Of a stretch of 64,000 nt of DNA, positions 54,051 to 64,000 are shown in pieces. Position 1 is the stretch's first letter; every line of letters starts with the position of its first letter. Under the pieces are notes generated by a model, which searched no databases, was not told the DNA's origin, and saw nothing but the letters and a program-made list of their open reading frames with translations. This DNA comes from Branchiostoma floridae (taxonomy: Eukaryota > Chordata > Leptocardii > Amphioxiformes > Branchiostomatidae): positions 19,775,893 to 19,839,892 of the forward strand of contig NC_049985.1 of NCBI RefSeq assembly GCF_000003815.2, read 5' to 3'. A program made the translations under genes and the position numbers.

Positions 54051-57000
54051 GGTCGGGGTGAAAAAGGCAGCCAGACAAGGATACGGACAGACAGGGTCGC
54101 AGACAGACAGACAGTCGGGCAGACTAGCTAACAGACAGAAAGAGAGGTAGAAAGACAAAGGGGAAGCCAGACAAGGATACAGACAGACAGGATTAAGACA
54201 GATGGAGAGGCAGACAGACTGGCTTGCAACAGGTAGAGAGGCAGATTGACAGGCCTGCAGACGGATAGAGTAGTAGACAGACAAACAGGAAGCCAGACAA
54301 GGATATAGACATACAGGTTTGAAGCTCAACACAGAGAAAGACAGACAAAGATTAATCTAGACAAGGATACAAATAGACGGGGTTAAAGGCAGACAGACAG
54401 GCTTGCAGACAGAGAGGAAGACAGATACGCTTGCGTACAGGGAGAGAGGGATACAAACATAGAGAAAGACAGATAAGGACAAACAGACAGGCTTGCAGAC
54501 AGACAGATAGTCAGGCAGACTGGATTGCAGACAGGTAGAGAGGTAGACGGACAAATAGGAAGCCAGGCAGGGTTACAGACAGACAGAATGGCAGAAAAGC
54601 AGACAAAAGGCAAAGATGAGGCCAGACAAAGATACAGACGGGCAGGGTTGCATACAGAAAGAGAGGCAGACAGACAGGCTTGCAGACAGATAGAGAGGTA
54701 GACAGACAAAGAGGAAGCCAGACAAGGATACAGACGGACAGGGTTGCATACATATAATGAGGCAGACATTCAGGGATGCAGACAGATTGAGAGGTAAACA
54801 GGCAATGACGAAGCCAGACAGACAGAGAGGCACACAGACAGTCTTGCAGACAGATAGAGAGATAGGCAGATAAAGAGAGTTAGACAAGGATACAGACGGA
54901 TAGGGTATACAGACAAAAGGGGAAGCCAGACAGGTTGCAGACAGACAAAGAGGAAGCCAGGCATGGTTGTAGATAGACATAAAGGTAGACAGAAAGCATT
55001 GCAGACAGATTGGGGGATAGACAACCAAATAGAGAGCAAGACAAGGATACAGACAGACAGGGTTGCAGACAGACAGAGAGGCACACAGACAGTCTTGAAG
55101 ACAGATAGAGAGATAGGCAGACAAAGAGGAAGCCAGACAAGGATACAGACACACAGGATCGCGGACAGACAGGCAGGCAGACAGACAGGCTTGCAGATAG
55201 ATAGACAGGTAGACTGATAGAGAGGTAGACGGACAAAAGACAAAGACGAAGCCAGACAAGGATACAGACATACAGAGAGGCCAGCAGAGAGAAAGAAAGA
55301 AAGACAGACAGTCAGGGTTACAGACAAGTAGAGAGCTAAAAGGACATGGTTACAGACAGATAGAGGGGTACCGAGACAAAGGGGAAGCCCGGTAGGGTTA
55401 AAGACAGACAAGGGGACAGACAGACAGGCTTGTAGACTGATAGAGAGGTAGGCAGACAAAGAGGGAGCCAGACAAAGATACAGACGGACAGGGTTGCAGA
55501 CAGACAAAGAGGCAGACAGAGAGGCTTGCAGACAGATAGACAAATGGACAGACAAAAAGGAAACCAGACAATGATACAGACAGATAGGATTGCAGACAGA
55601 CAACGGAGAAGCCAGAGAGGGTTGCAGACAGACAGAGAGGCTGACTGACAGGCTTTTAGACAGATAGAGAGATAGACTGACAAAGAGGAAGCCAGACAAG
55701 GATACAGACAGACAGGGTTGCAGACAGACAACGAAGAAGCCAGAGAGGGTTGCTGACAGACAGAGAGGCAGGCAGACAGGCTTGCAGACAGATAGAGATA
55801 TAGCCAGACAAAGAGAAAGCCAGACAAGGATACAGACGGACCGGGTTGCAGACAGACAAAGACACAGGCGGGCGGGCCTGCAGACAGATAGATGGGTAGA
55901 CTAATAGGGAGACAGACAGACAGGATTGCAGACAAACAGAGAAGTAGACAGACAAAGAGGAAGCCAGACAAAGTTGCAGACAGAGTCAAAGGCAGACCGA
56001 CAGGCTTGCAGACAAACAGAGAGATAGACAAATAGAAAACCAGACAAGAATACAGACACACAGGGTTGCATACAGACAGAAAGCAGAAAGGCAGGCTTGA
56101 AGACGGACAGAAAGGTTTTCATACAGATACGATTGCAAACTAACAGACTAGCAGACAGACAAGCTTGCAGACATATAGATAGGCAGACAGACAAAGAGGA
56201 AGCGATACAAGGATACAGACAGACATGATTGCAGACAGAGAGGTAGATAGACGAGAAGAAAGCGAGGCAAAGATATAAACAGACAGGGTTGCAGACATAT
56301 AATAAGTCAGACATGTAGGGTTGCAGACAGATAGAAAGGTAAATAGACAATAAAGAGGCCAGAAAATGTTGCAGACAGACAGAGTGGCAGACAGACAGTC
56401 TTGCAGACAGATAGAGAGGTAAAAAGACAAAGAGGAAGCCAGGCAATGATACAGACAGACAGGGTTGCAGACAGACGGAAAGACGCAGGCAGTCATGTTT
56501 GTAGACAGATAGAGAGGTAGACAGACAATGAGGGATCCAGACAAAAACAGACAGGGTTGCATGCAGACAATAAAAGGCCTGACAGGGTTGCACACGGATA
56601 GAGAGGCAGACCCACAACGAGGATTCCAGACAAGGATACAGAGAGACAGGCTTAGCTTGCAGACAAACAAAGAGGAAGCCAAACAGGGTTGCAGACGGAT
56701 AGAGAGGTAGACAGACAAAAGACGAAAAGGAAGCCAGACTATAATTCAGACAGACAGAAAGGCAAGCAGACTGAGAGGCAGACGGACAGGGTTACAGACA
56801 TACAGAGAGCTAGACAAACAAGGTTCCAACTGATAGAGAGGTAGACAGACAAAGAGGAAGCCAGACAGGGTTTTAAAGACAGAGAGGCAGACGGACAGGC
56901 TTTCAGGCAGATAGAGGGGTAGGCAGACAAATAGAATGCCAGACAAAGATACCGACAGACAGGGTTCCAGACAGACAAAGAGGAAGCTTGACAGGTTTGC

Positions 57001-57078
57001 AGACAGACAGAGAGATGCAGACAGACAGGCTTGCAGACAAAGTGAGAGATAGACAGACAAAGAGAAGCAAGACAACGA

Positions 57079-57830
57079 TACATGTCCCCTTACCAGTTTT
57101 GTGGTCAGACATTAGAAACCACAAAAACCCACCCATACCTTGGTGTTACATTAACAACTGGGCTGAAGTGGGGTGTCCATGTTAACAAAATAACAACCAA
57201 GGCTAAACAGACATTGGGAGTAATCAAACGTAACTTGTGGGCATGCCCAACCAGGGTAAAATCACTTGCATACACGTCACTAGTAAGACCTAACCTTGAA
57301 TATGCCACTATACAGTATGGGACCCGTATACAAAGAAAGACAAAGATAAACTTGAAAGGGTACAGAACCAAGCTGCCCGATTCTGCACAAACAACTATAA
57401 CAGGGATTCTAGTGTTACCAAAATGAAAACAGATCTACAGTGGATGTCACTTGAAGACAGAAGGAAAATGTCCAGACTTTCCATGATGTACAAAATGACC
57501 AATAAACTGGTGGACGTACCAACGGATAAGTATCTAATACCAGCTCAAAAAAGAACAAGAAACAGTCATGCCTTCAAATACCAGAGTTACCAACCTAGGA
57601 TTGATGTGTTCAAAAATTCGTACTTTCCCAGAACTATCGCAGAGTGGAACTTGTTATCATCAAGTACAGTAGGGGCATCTTCTCTCGGTAGTTTTAAAGA
57701 ACGCTTGCAGAGAGATGTGCAAAAGTTAGGGGTAACGAGTCGTTCGGTGTAATGTAACCAGCTGCTGCCGCGCCGCGTGCCTGGAAAGCTGGTGTGTTAC
57801 GCCGAACGGCGGTTATACCGGCTATATAGA
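57079..57830 (+). pseudogene. LINE C-terminal fragment inside the minisatellite
   Basis: Frames at 57079-57420 and 57423-57752 read FCGQTLETTKTHPYLGVTLT, LKWGVHVNKITTKAKQTLGV and SLVRPNLEYATIQYGTR, then TDLQWMSLEDRRKMSRLSMM, NSHAFKYQSYQP and YFPRTIAEWNLL. This is the post-RT C-terminal part of a non-LTR retrotransposon, with a frame change near 57330-57420. It ends TATAGATACAGATACAGATA, merging with the repeat. Confidence 0.8.
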
Positions 57831-59148
57831 TACAGATACAGATACAGACGGACAAGGTTGCATACAGACAGAAAGGCAGGCAGGCAGGCTTGCAAATTGA
57901 TAGAGGGGTAGACAGACGAAGTAAAGGCCAAACAAAGATACAGACGGACAGAGTTGCAGACAAACAGAGATGCAGACAGACATACTTGCAGACAGATAGA
58001 GGGGTAGGCAGACAAAGAGGAAGCCAGACAGGGTTGCACATAGACAGAGAAGCAGGCAGGGAGGCTTGCAGACGGACAGACAGGGTTGCTTGCAGATACG
58101 ATTGCAAAGTAACAGACTAACTGACAGACAAGCTTGCAGACAGATAGAGAGGTAGACAGACAAAGAGGAAGCCATAATATGATACAGACGGACAGGATTG
58201 CAGACAGAGAGGTAGACAGACAAAGAGGAAGCCAGACAAAGGTACAGAAAAACATGGTTGAAGACGTATGATAAGGCAAACATACAAGGATGTAGAGTGA
58301 TAGAGAGGTAAACTGAAAATGACGAAGCCAGATGGGGAAGACAGACAGAGAAACAGACAAACAGGCTAGCAGATAGATTGAGTTATAGACAGACAAAGAG
58401 AAAGCCAGGCAATGTTTCAGACGTGTCTAGACAGACAGAGACGCAGGCCCTAAGGCTTGCAGACAGATAGATAGGGAGACAGATAAAAATGAAGCCAGAC
58501 AAGGATACATACAGACAGGGTTGCAGACAGACAGAGAGGCATACAGACAGGCTTGTAGACAGATAGGTGATTAGACAGACAGACTTATGACAATAATGCA
58601 GACGGACAGGGCTGCAGACAGGCGAAGAGGCAGACAGACAGGCTTGTAGACAGATAGAGAGGTAGACAGACAAAGATGAAGTAAGACAAGGATACAGACA
58701 GACAGGGTTGCAGACAGACAAAGAGAAAGCCAGACAGGGCTGTAGACAGACAGAGAGGCAGACAGACAGGCTTGCAGATCAGACAGATGGAGAAGTAGAC
58801 AGACAAAGAGTTAGCCAGACAAAGATACATACGGGCATGGTTGCAGACAGACAAAGAGGCAGACAAACAGACTTACAGACAGATAGAGAGGAAGTCAATG
58901 AGGAAGACAAAGATACAGGCCGACAGGGTTGCAGATATATGGAAAAGCGGACATGCAGGGATGCGGACAGATAGAGAGGTAGACAGACAAATAGAAGCCA
59001 GACAGGGTTGCAGACGGACAGAGAGGCAGACAGACAGGCTTGCAGACAGATAGAGTCGTAGATAGACAAAGTGGAAGCTTGACAAAGATACAGATAGATA
59101 GGGTTGCAGACATACAGAGAGGCAGACAAACAGGCTTGCAGACAGATT

Positions 59149-59740
59149 AATGTAAAACTTCCAATCAAAATAACGGATTTACCCAAATACGCCGCCGTAT
59201 CCGTCAGGATTCGAAGAAACTCCTCTCCGAGACGTATACGGCATCGGAATCGGTCGTATTTGCAGTGCATCGTCGCATCTAGAATATCTTTCTGAATTGA
59301 ATATGGATAAATTATGCTTTGATATCGTTTACGGCCAAAGTCCAAGATGGCGTACCCTATGACCAGATCAAGAATTAGTAGCTTATTATCACTTAAAATT
59401 TCATAACTACCTGTCATTTAAAAAAGAAACGTTGTAATGAACTTTTTAAGTAAATTTGAACTGTCCTTTGCGATCATTTGTTGAAAAAATGTATTTGAAA
59501 AATCAATTTGGCTGATATATGATGGCTAAGCTCAACTGGTATGTTAGATATGCATGTACAGTTTTTTAACAAAAAAACATTTCTTAACAAAAAATGACGT
59601 CGATGATGTTGCTATTGGCAACACAAGTGGTAAAAAACATTGCAATTCTTTTATGTGCACCTAGTATTTCATTTTTGTAGCATACTTTGTTGTCAGGGAA
59701 TGCCCTTTTTCAAAGTTCCAGCCAATATAGTTAAATTTAT
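59149..59740. other. No recognised feature
   Basis: AT-rich intron sequence. An ATGACGTCGATGATG segment near 59594 contains a TGACGTC CRE-like site. Confidence 0.5.
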
Positions 59741-59770
59741 GATGTCATAATTACGTCATATTACGTCATT
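59741..59770. promoter_or_regulatory. Three CRE-like words at 10-bp spacing
   Basis: GATGTCATAA, TTACGTCATA and TTACGTCATT follow each other directly, so the two ACGTCA half-palindromes repeat once per helical turn. The role is unknown. Confidence 0.45.
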
Positions 59771-59899
59771 ATAGCCTCATATTTCCTAACATATTCAGAT
59801 ATTACAGTTCATTCAGAGTCACTGAGAGGGTTTCGAAATAATATAAGTAGTAGATTGAACCATTTGAAGCAAAAGAATATTTCAGTCACTAAAGTTATG

Positions 59900-60300
59900 A
59901 ACTGTTCAATCAAATAGAAATGAAAGTCTCAATTCGTTTTAATGTATCTAGATGTATTTGAAACATTGGGAAAGTAAAGGTATAAAAATCCCTTTATTTA
60001 GAACAATTTAGAAACATCTTTGTGTTTTGTCATTGTTGGAACATGTTCTCACATATTCTAACAATTTGTGTAATTTTTCCTCCCTAAAAAATTTTATTGC
60101 ACCATAAATGAAGCTGCTAAGCTGGGTCTTTAGTTTTGGGTGTTGTATTTCAAGATTTTCTTCAGTACACACTGGTGACTTTCATGAGAAGCTGTCAGAC
60201 AGGCAAAAGTTCCTGTACTTGGCAGGGATGTGTGAATTGCCCTCTTCCCAGTCCACTAACACAGTTTGAATGTTCGAACATGAGATCAAAAATTGTGAAT
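59900..60300 (+). repeat. Old dispersed repeat, partner of 3130-3560
   Basis: Colinear blocks with the copy at 3130-3560, including CTTTATTTAGAACAATTTAG and GGATGTGTGAATTGCC followed by TCTTCCCAGTCCAC. Confidence 0.5.
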
Positions 60301-60718
60301 CTATATTGTAACAGTTTAGAAACTAACAGAAATAATGTATTTGATGTCGGAACTGTTTCTAACATGTATGAATACTGTAGAAAATATTCATAACATCCGA
60401 AACATGTTATAAACAGTTATAAACAGTGACTAATTACAGTTAGAATGTTATAAAGTTTTCCAAAAAGTTTGAAAAAAATTTGAGAAAAACCTTCTTGGTA
60501 ATGTGGAATTAACTCTATGTTTTCATCATTCTCTTAAACATGGTGGTCACGTGATAAGTCGTTTAAGAATAACAAGGATCATCCCCCCTACCACCCCCCC
60601 CCCCCCCAAGTCCTGGAATGCCTAAAAAACACGGTCTGAATAAGTATGCGGTGTTCCGTCCGGAATACAATGAGATACTACTTAACGTGAAATAGTGACT
60701 GGCTTTGGTATTTCTTAG

Positions 60719-60838
60719 GTTGTCAGTGCCCTGGAGGACTACTTTTCCGGACAGTTTGACAAAGCGGACGAGGAATTTGACAAAGTCCTGGCGCGAGGTG
60801 GAGACCTCCTGTCCAGCGCCGGTGGCGACATTGAAGAG
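60719..60838 (+). CDS. Unrecognised secreted protein, exon 3
   Basis: The acceptor TTGGTATTTCTTAG is followed by 40 codons in phase 0, VVSALEDYFSGQFDKADEEF then DKVLARGGDLLSSAGGDIEE, and the donor GAG|GTGAGA. The sequence is acidic and probably helical, with a repeated FDKADEEFDK pattern. It continues the acidic helix-prone character of exon 2. Confidence 0.65.
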
Positions 60839-60993
60839 GTGAGAAGATGTTTTATTGTATCGTACGGCAAAGGCGCCTGTAAGGGACCGAAAGGCATATT
60901 ATCATATACCTTGCAGAAAACTTCGTAGTTGATATTGTCTCTACATCCATATCTTGATTACCTCCATGAAATGTCATGCAGGTTATATTTTCA

Positions 60994-60998
<5 letters not shown>

Positions 60999-61052
<54 letters not shown>
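60999..61052 (+). repeat. (GT)n microsatellite
   Basis: About 27 GT units, followed by GTCTGTCCGTCAACAAGATA, the start of a dispersed repeat that extends to about 61420. Confidence 0.9.
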
Positions 61053-61059
<7 letters not shown>

Positions 61060-61734
61060 TGTCTGTCCGTCAACAAGATATCTCAAGAACGGCTGGATGG
61101 ATTAGTTTCATACTTTGTGTGTTGGTGGGGTGTGATGAAAGCTGGAAGTGATTAGATTTTGGGTCCCCTAGCGGCTTTCCTTGGTACTACAGCGCAACTT
61201 CCGGTTTTGTTATCTCGTGTTCTCAACAAGATATGGTCCCAAATTCTGGGTGTAAGATAGCTCTTGTACTTAGGAATAAGTGACATAAGTTTGGGCTCCC
61301 TAGCTGGGATAGCATTTTTGTCAAAAACGTCTGAAGTGGATAACCGAAGAAGGGAACAATGGATTTGCATGACTTTTTGTATGTAGGTACCTTTGACAAT
61401 GTTATACAAGATATAATACTAATTATGCAAAATTAGATTACGTTTACATAATTAATGAGCTTATTCTATCATATCGTGTTTTTTTAAGTATCTCTTGGAC
61501 CGGACATGATATGGTTTTAACATTAGGGTGGAAGCTTTCAACATAATAACAAAGCGGAGCAAATTTTATCACCCTAACATTTAATTGTGGAACTGCACGG
61601 GCATTTTTGTCACGACATTCCAAAGAGGATAACTGCAGAAAGGAACGACGTTTTGCCTTCATTTTAGGCATGTAGGTGAGAACTTAATTACCTTTGCCAG
61701 AATGGCTAAGGTTATATTTCCGGTCCGGTTGTGT

Positions 61735-62330
61735 GTTTTCCCCCTGTTTGTGAACAGCATAACTCGAGAAGACTGCGACGGATGCGGCTGATATTTAGTG
61801 GGTGGGTAGGGGTCTGGAGAATGAAGGGGGAGTTCGATAATGGGCCCCCTAGCGGCTTGCTAAGGTACTGCAACGGACCCTGCATGCTTGATATCTCGCA
61901 TGCAGGGTCCGTTGCAGTACATGCTGCGGTCGTGATTTTTGAGCGGTAGGGACCCCTTAAAGCAGAGAGTGACTGCTGCGAGTTTAAGCCCCCTGGCGGC
62001 TTTCTTGGAAGTGCAGGCGCCGGTTTACTTGCAAACTTTTGTCCGTGGACAGCATAACTCGAGAACACTTCGACGGACGCTGATGATATTTGGTGGGTGG
62101 GTAGGGGTCTGAAAAACGGAGGTCAAGTTCGATGATGGGCGCCCTAGCGTCTTGCTGAGGTACTGCAGCAGAACATCCATGTTTGATATCTCGCGTTCTG
62201 ACCACGCTGCGGTCGTGATTTTTGAGCGGTAGAGAGCCCTCGGGGCAGAGAGTGATTGCTGCGTGTTTGGGTCCCCTTGCGGCTTTCTTGGAACTGCAGG
62301 CGGCGGTTTCCTTTCAAACTTCGGGCGAGA
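61735..62330 (+). repeat. Two tandem units of about 295 bp
   Basis: CAGCATAACTCGAGAA starts at 61755 and 62050. Shared blocks include GGTGGGTAGGGGTCTG, CCCTAGCG-CTTGCT-AGGTA, GCTGCGGTCGTGATTTTTGA and GCGGCTTTCTTGGAA-TGCAGG. The first unit contains a perfect hairpin that the second lacks. Confidence 0.8.
61865..61920. repeat. Perfect 23-bp hairpin with 10-nt loop
   Basis: Arms at 61865-61887 and 61898-61920 are exact reverse complements (starting GTACTGCAACGGACCC). The loop is TTGATATCTC. Confidence 0.95.
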
Positions 62331-62399
62331 ATAACTGGAGAACGTGTTGACGGATCATCATGATTTTTGGTATGAAGATGGAATGAGTGATGACCTGCA

Positions 62400-62710
62400 T
62401 AATGAGATGCTTATTATGGAAATATGCAGCTCATTTGCATAATTAATGAGGAAAGTTTATAAGTCCACCTCAGTCCATGATGGGACTTTAAAACTTGTGA
62501 CATGTGTGGCTCGGAAAGAGAGAAATGTCGAAAGATATCAATTATGCAAATGGCGAGCTTATTTGCATAATTAATGGGAAATATGAACTTGTTGCCGGAT
62601 CGTCATGATTTTCTATATGTGGATAGCCTTAGTGAAAACGTTTATAATGAGATGCTAGTTATGCAAATTAACAGCTAATTTGCATAATCAATGTGGGAAG
62701 TTTATAAATC
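62400..62710 (+). repeat. Tandem units with inverted octamer pairs
   Basis: ATTTGCAT occurs at 62433, 62561 and 62678, each followed by AAT(T/C)AATG. Its complement ATGCAAAT occurs at 62544 and 62661. The last two pairs are 17 bp apart internally and 117 bp apart from each other. Confidence 0.75.
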
Positions 62711-63614
62711 CACTGTCCCTTCTTACCTCTGCTTGGACGTGTCTTATTGACAGCTGCAGGTGCCATGCAAGTAGATCAAGCTAGCAGGCTGACCTAACCT
62801 TGACCCCTGCCCCTGGGTGCCAAATACTCTTACCGACTAGAGCAGGCTTATTTTCAAGGAAAATTATGGAGGATAGGTTGATTTCATGTGTTTTGAACTT
62901 CTGCGGTTTTGTTAATAGTTATTTCCATGACAAATGGAGATATAGTTTGGAGTGTGCCTGCGTGTTTGTGTTTCCGGGTCATCTTCCACCTGCAATGTGA
63001 CCTTACAGTACCAACGTCCTTGCTACTCTCGAGTATCAGGTTGCTCAGAGCATTCACTATTATCACGACAACGTCAGGCCAGTCCAATTCAATGTCTTGG
63101 TTCACGGATTCTATTTTTCTGAATTTCAGAAAAACAATTGTATCTCAGCTCTAGACTACCAAAATGAAATCGTCTTAGCACAAGCTTTTGCTTGCAGTCT
63201 TGCACTCATAGAGGTGTGACTTAATCAAATAACATATGTAATTATATGTAATGAGTAGCATACATATGTCTACAGACATCTTTCTACATAACAAACCTGG
63301 TTCATTTGGCAAAGGTATGATTTCGTCGAACTCTAGTTTCAGTTATATTCATGTTGATAAGGACCACAGAAAGATGATCTGCCATGTACTTGCATATTGT
63401 TCATCTATTTGTGGATCTGAATAAACTTTAGAAATATTGAATCTTTTGTCGACAAGAAGGCTGAATTCTGTAATTTGTGGTTGTAGATAACCAATTCTAT
63501 AATATGGTTCTAGATAACCAACTAAGATAACAACGTAGATTGATACAATGCAAACATGAAGTCAGATTTTCATTGTATTTACCTAAAGTCGCTTTTTCTG
63601 TACTCTCTACTCAG

Positions 63615-63715
63615 GCCCGGGTACAGCTTATTCACGGCAGAGGCACTAACACCGGAGACACCTTCTCACCGGCGGGTTACGAACTACGCCTTGGCTTCGA
63701 ACGAGAAGATGATGG
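63615..63715 (+). CDS. Unrecognised secreted protein, exon 4
   Basis: After the acceptor TACTCTCTACTCAG, 33 codons read ARVQLIHGRGTNTGDTFSPA then GYELRLGFEREDD. The likely donor is GATGG|GTTTGT, in phase 2. Reading through instead gives a stop within a dispersed repeat after 14 more codons. The four exons give 145 residues so far. VQLIHGRGTNTGDTF might be the start of a folded domain, but I do not recognise it. Confidence 0.55.
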
Positions 63716-64000
63716 GTTTGTATTATTACCTTCACCAAGAAGGTTATGTTTTGGGTAGCGTTTGTATGTATGTATGTATGTATGTATATATGTATGCAAG
63801 CATGTATGTATGTATGTAAACTATGTATGTATGTAGAAGACCAGCATACCTCAAGAACGTCTGAATGGATTGTATTGATATTCGGTATATAAGTAGGTCT
63901 TGGTGGGACCAGAAAACGAAGTTTAAAGTTGAAGTTTAAAATAAGTTTAAAAACTTTACGTGTTGCCATGGCAACGAGTTTCTGTAAGGCAAATTTTACA
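63716..64000 (+). repeat. Dispersed repeat with (GTAT)n and an X-box palindrome
   Basis: It starts TTACCTTCACCAAGAAGG, carries (GTAT)n at about 63763-63833, then CTCAAGAACGTCTGAATGG, similar in wording to the repeat after 61075. GTTGCCATGGCAAC lies at 63962-63975. Confidence 0.65.

Larger units (their letters stand above)
52921..59148 (+). repeat. CAGACAGA-rich minisatellite, about 6 kb
   Basis: Diverged tandem units with a basic period near 96 bp (some up to about 130) are built on AAGCCAGACAAGGATACAG, GACAGACAGGGTTGCAGAC, GAGGCAGACAGACAGGCTTG and CAGACAGATAGAGAGGTAG. The array is interrupted at 53335-54056 and 57079-57830. The plus strand is purine-rich. The minus strand is free of stops for long stretches only because of the repeat composition. 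It fills most of intron 2 of the secreted-protein gene. Confidence 0.9.

Noticed and set aside
52909-59417. Long minus-strand open frames (up to about 309 codons, e.g. 55699-54770) rich in CLSASLSV-type repeats
   Set aside because: They are translations of the CAGACAGA minisatellite. Several overlapping frames are open at once and composition follows the repeat, so no protein is supported.
63540-63819. Reading exon 4 as a longer terminal exon ending at the stop near 63756
   Set aside because: The extension is translated dispersed repeat (TTACCTTCACCAAGAAGG...), so a donor at 63715/63716 is more likely.

Overview
This is a eukaryotic, animal-type window: genes are split into short exons with GT-AG introns, and most of the sequence is introns, mobile elements and simple repeats. 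The mix suggests a cephalochordate such as Branchiostoma: a GalNAc-transferase, a P450 resembling the CYP74 clan, abundant tRNA-derived SINEs, CR1/L2-like LINE remnants, short inverted-repeat elements and long minisatellites. That assignment is inference; no search was possible. Three runs of N (6155-6570, 11572-11671, 13977-14497) are assembly gaps.

Gene content is sparse. (1) + strand, 35-637: two exons of the ricin-type lectin domain of a polypeptide GalNAc-transferase, entering from the left edge. (2) - strand, 7740-5132: a two-exon gene for an unrecognised 248-residue single-pass membrane protein. (3) + strand, 14800-15747: the last two exons of a cytochrome P450 whose haem region looks like the CYP74 clan of oxylipin enzymes; upstream exons are missing or lie in the gap before 14497. 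(4) + strand, 51528-63715: four exons of an unrecognised secreted protein with a signal peptide and a dibasic cleavage site, running off the right edge.

Between genes 3 and 4, about 16.4-50.2 kb is a degenerate tandem array with a unit of roughly 0.9-1.8 kb. Thirteen copies carry a CRE/CCAAT-like promoter core followed about 220-280 bp later by a splice donor, and no coding exon could be tied to them. The array contains a 2.6-3.1 kb segmental duplication (21.5-24.1 kb against 30.7-33.4 kb) and is interrupted by LINEs, a composite element with 476-bp direct terminal repeats, and a 661-bp DNA element.

The long intron of gene 4 (52.6-60.7 kb) holds about 6 kb of CAGACAGA-rich minisatellite, itself interrupted by a short inverted-repeat element and a LINE fragment. 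The right end carries diverged tandem repeats with inverted octamer pairs, a perfect 23-bp hairpin and RFX X-box palindromes.

The observations most worth following up are the promoter-plus-donor array, the insertion that duplicated the splice donor of the GalNAc-transferase exon, the 61-bp insertion with its own target-site duplication, the composite terminal-repeat element, and two perfect hairpins that look like template-switch products.
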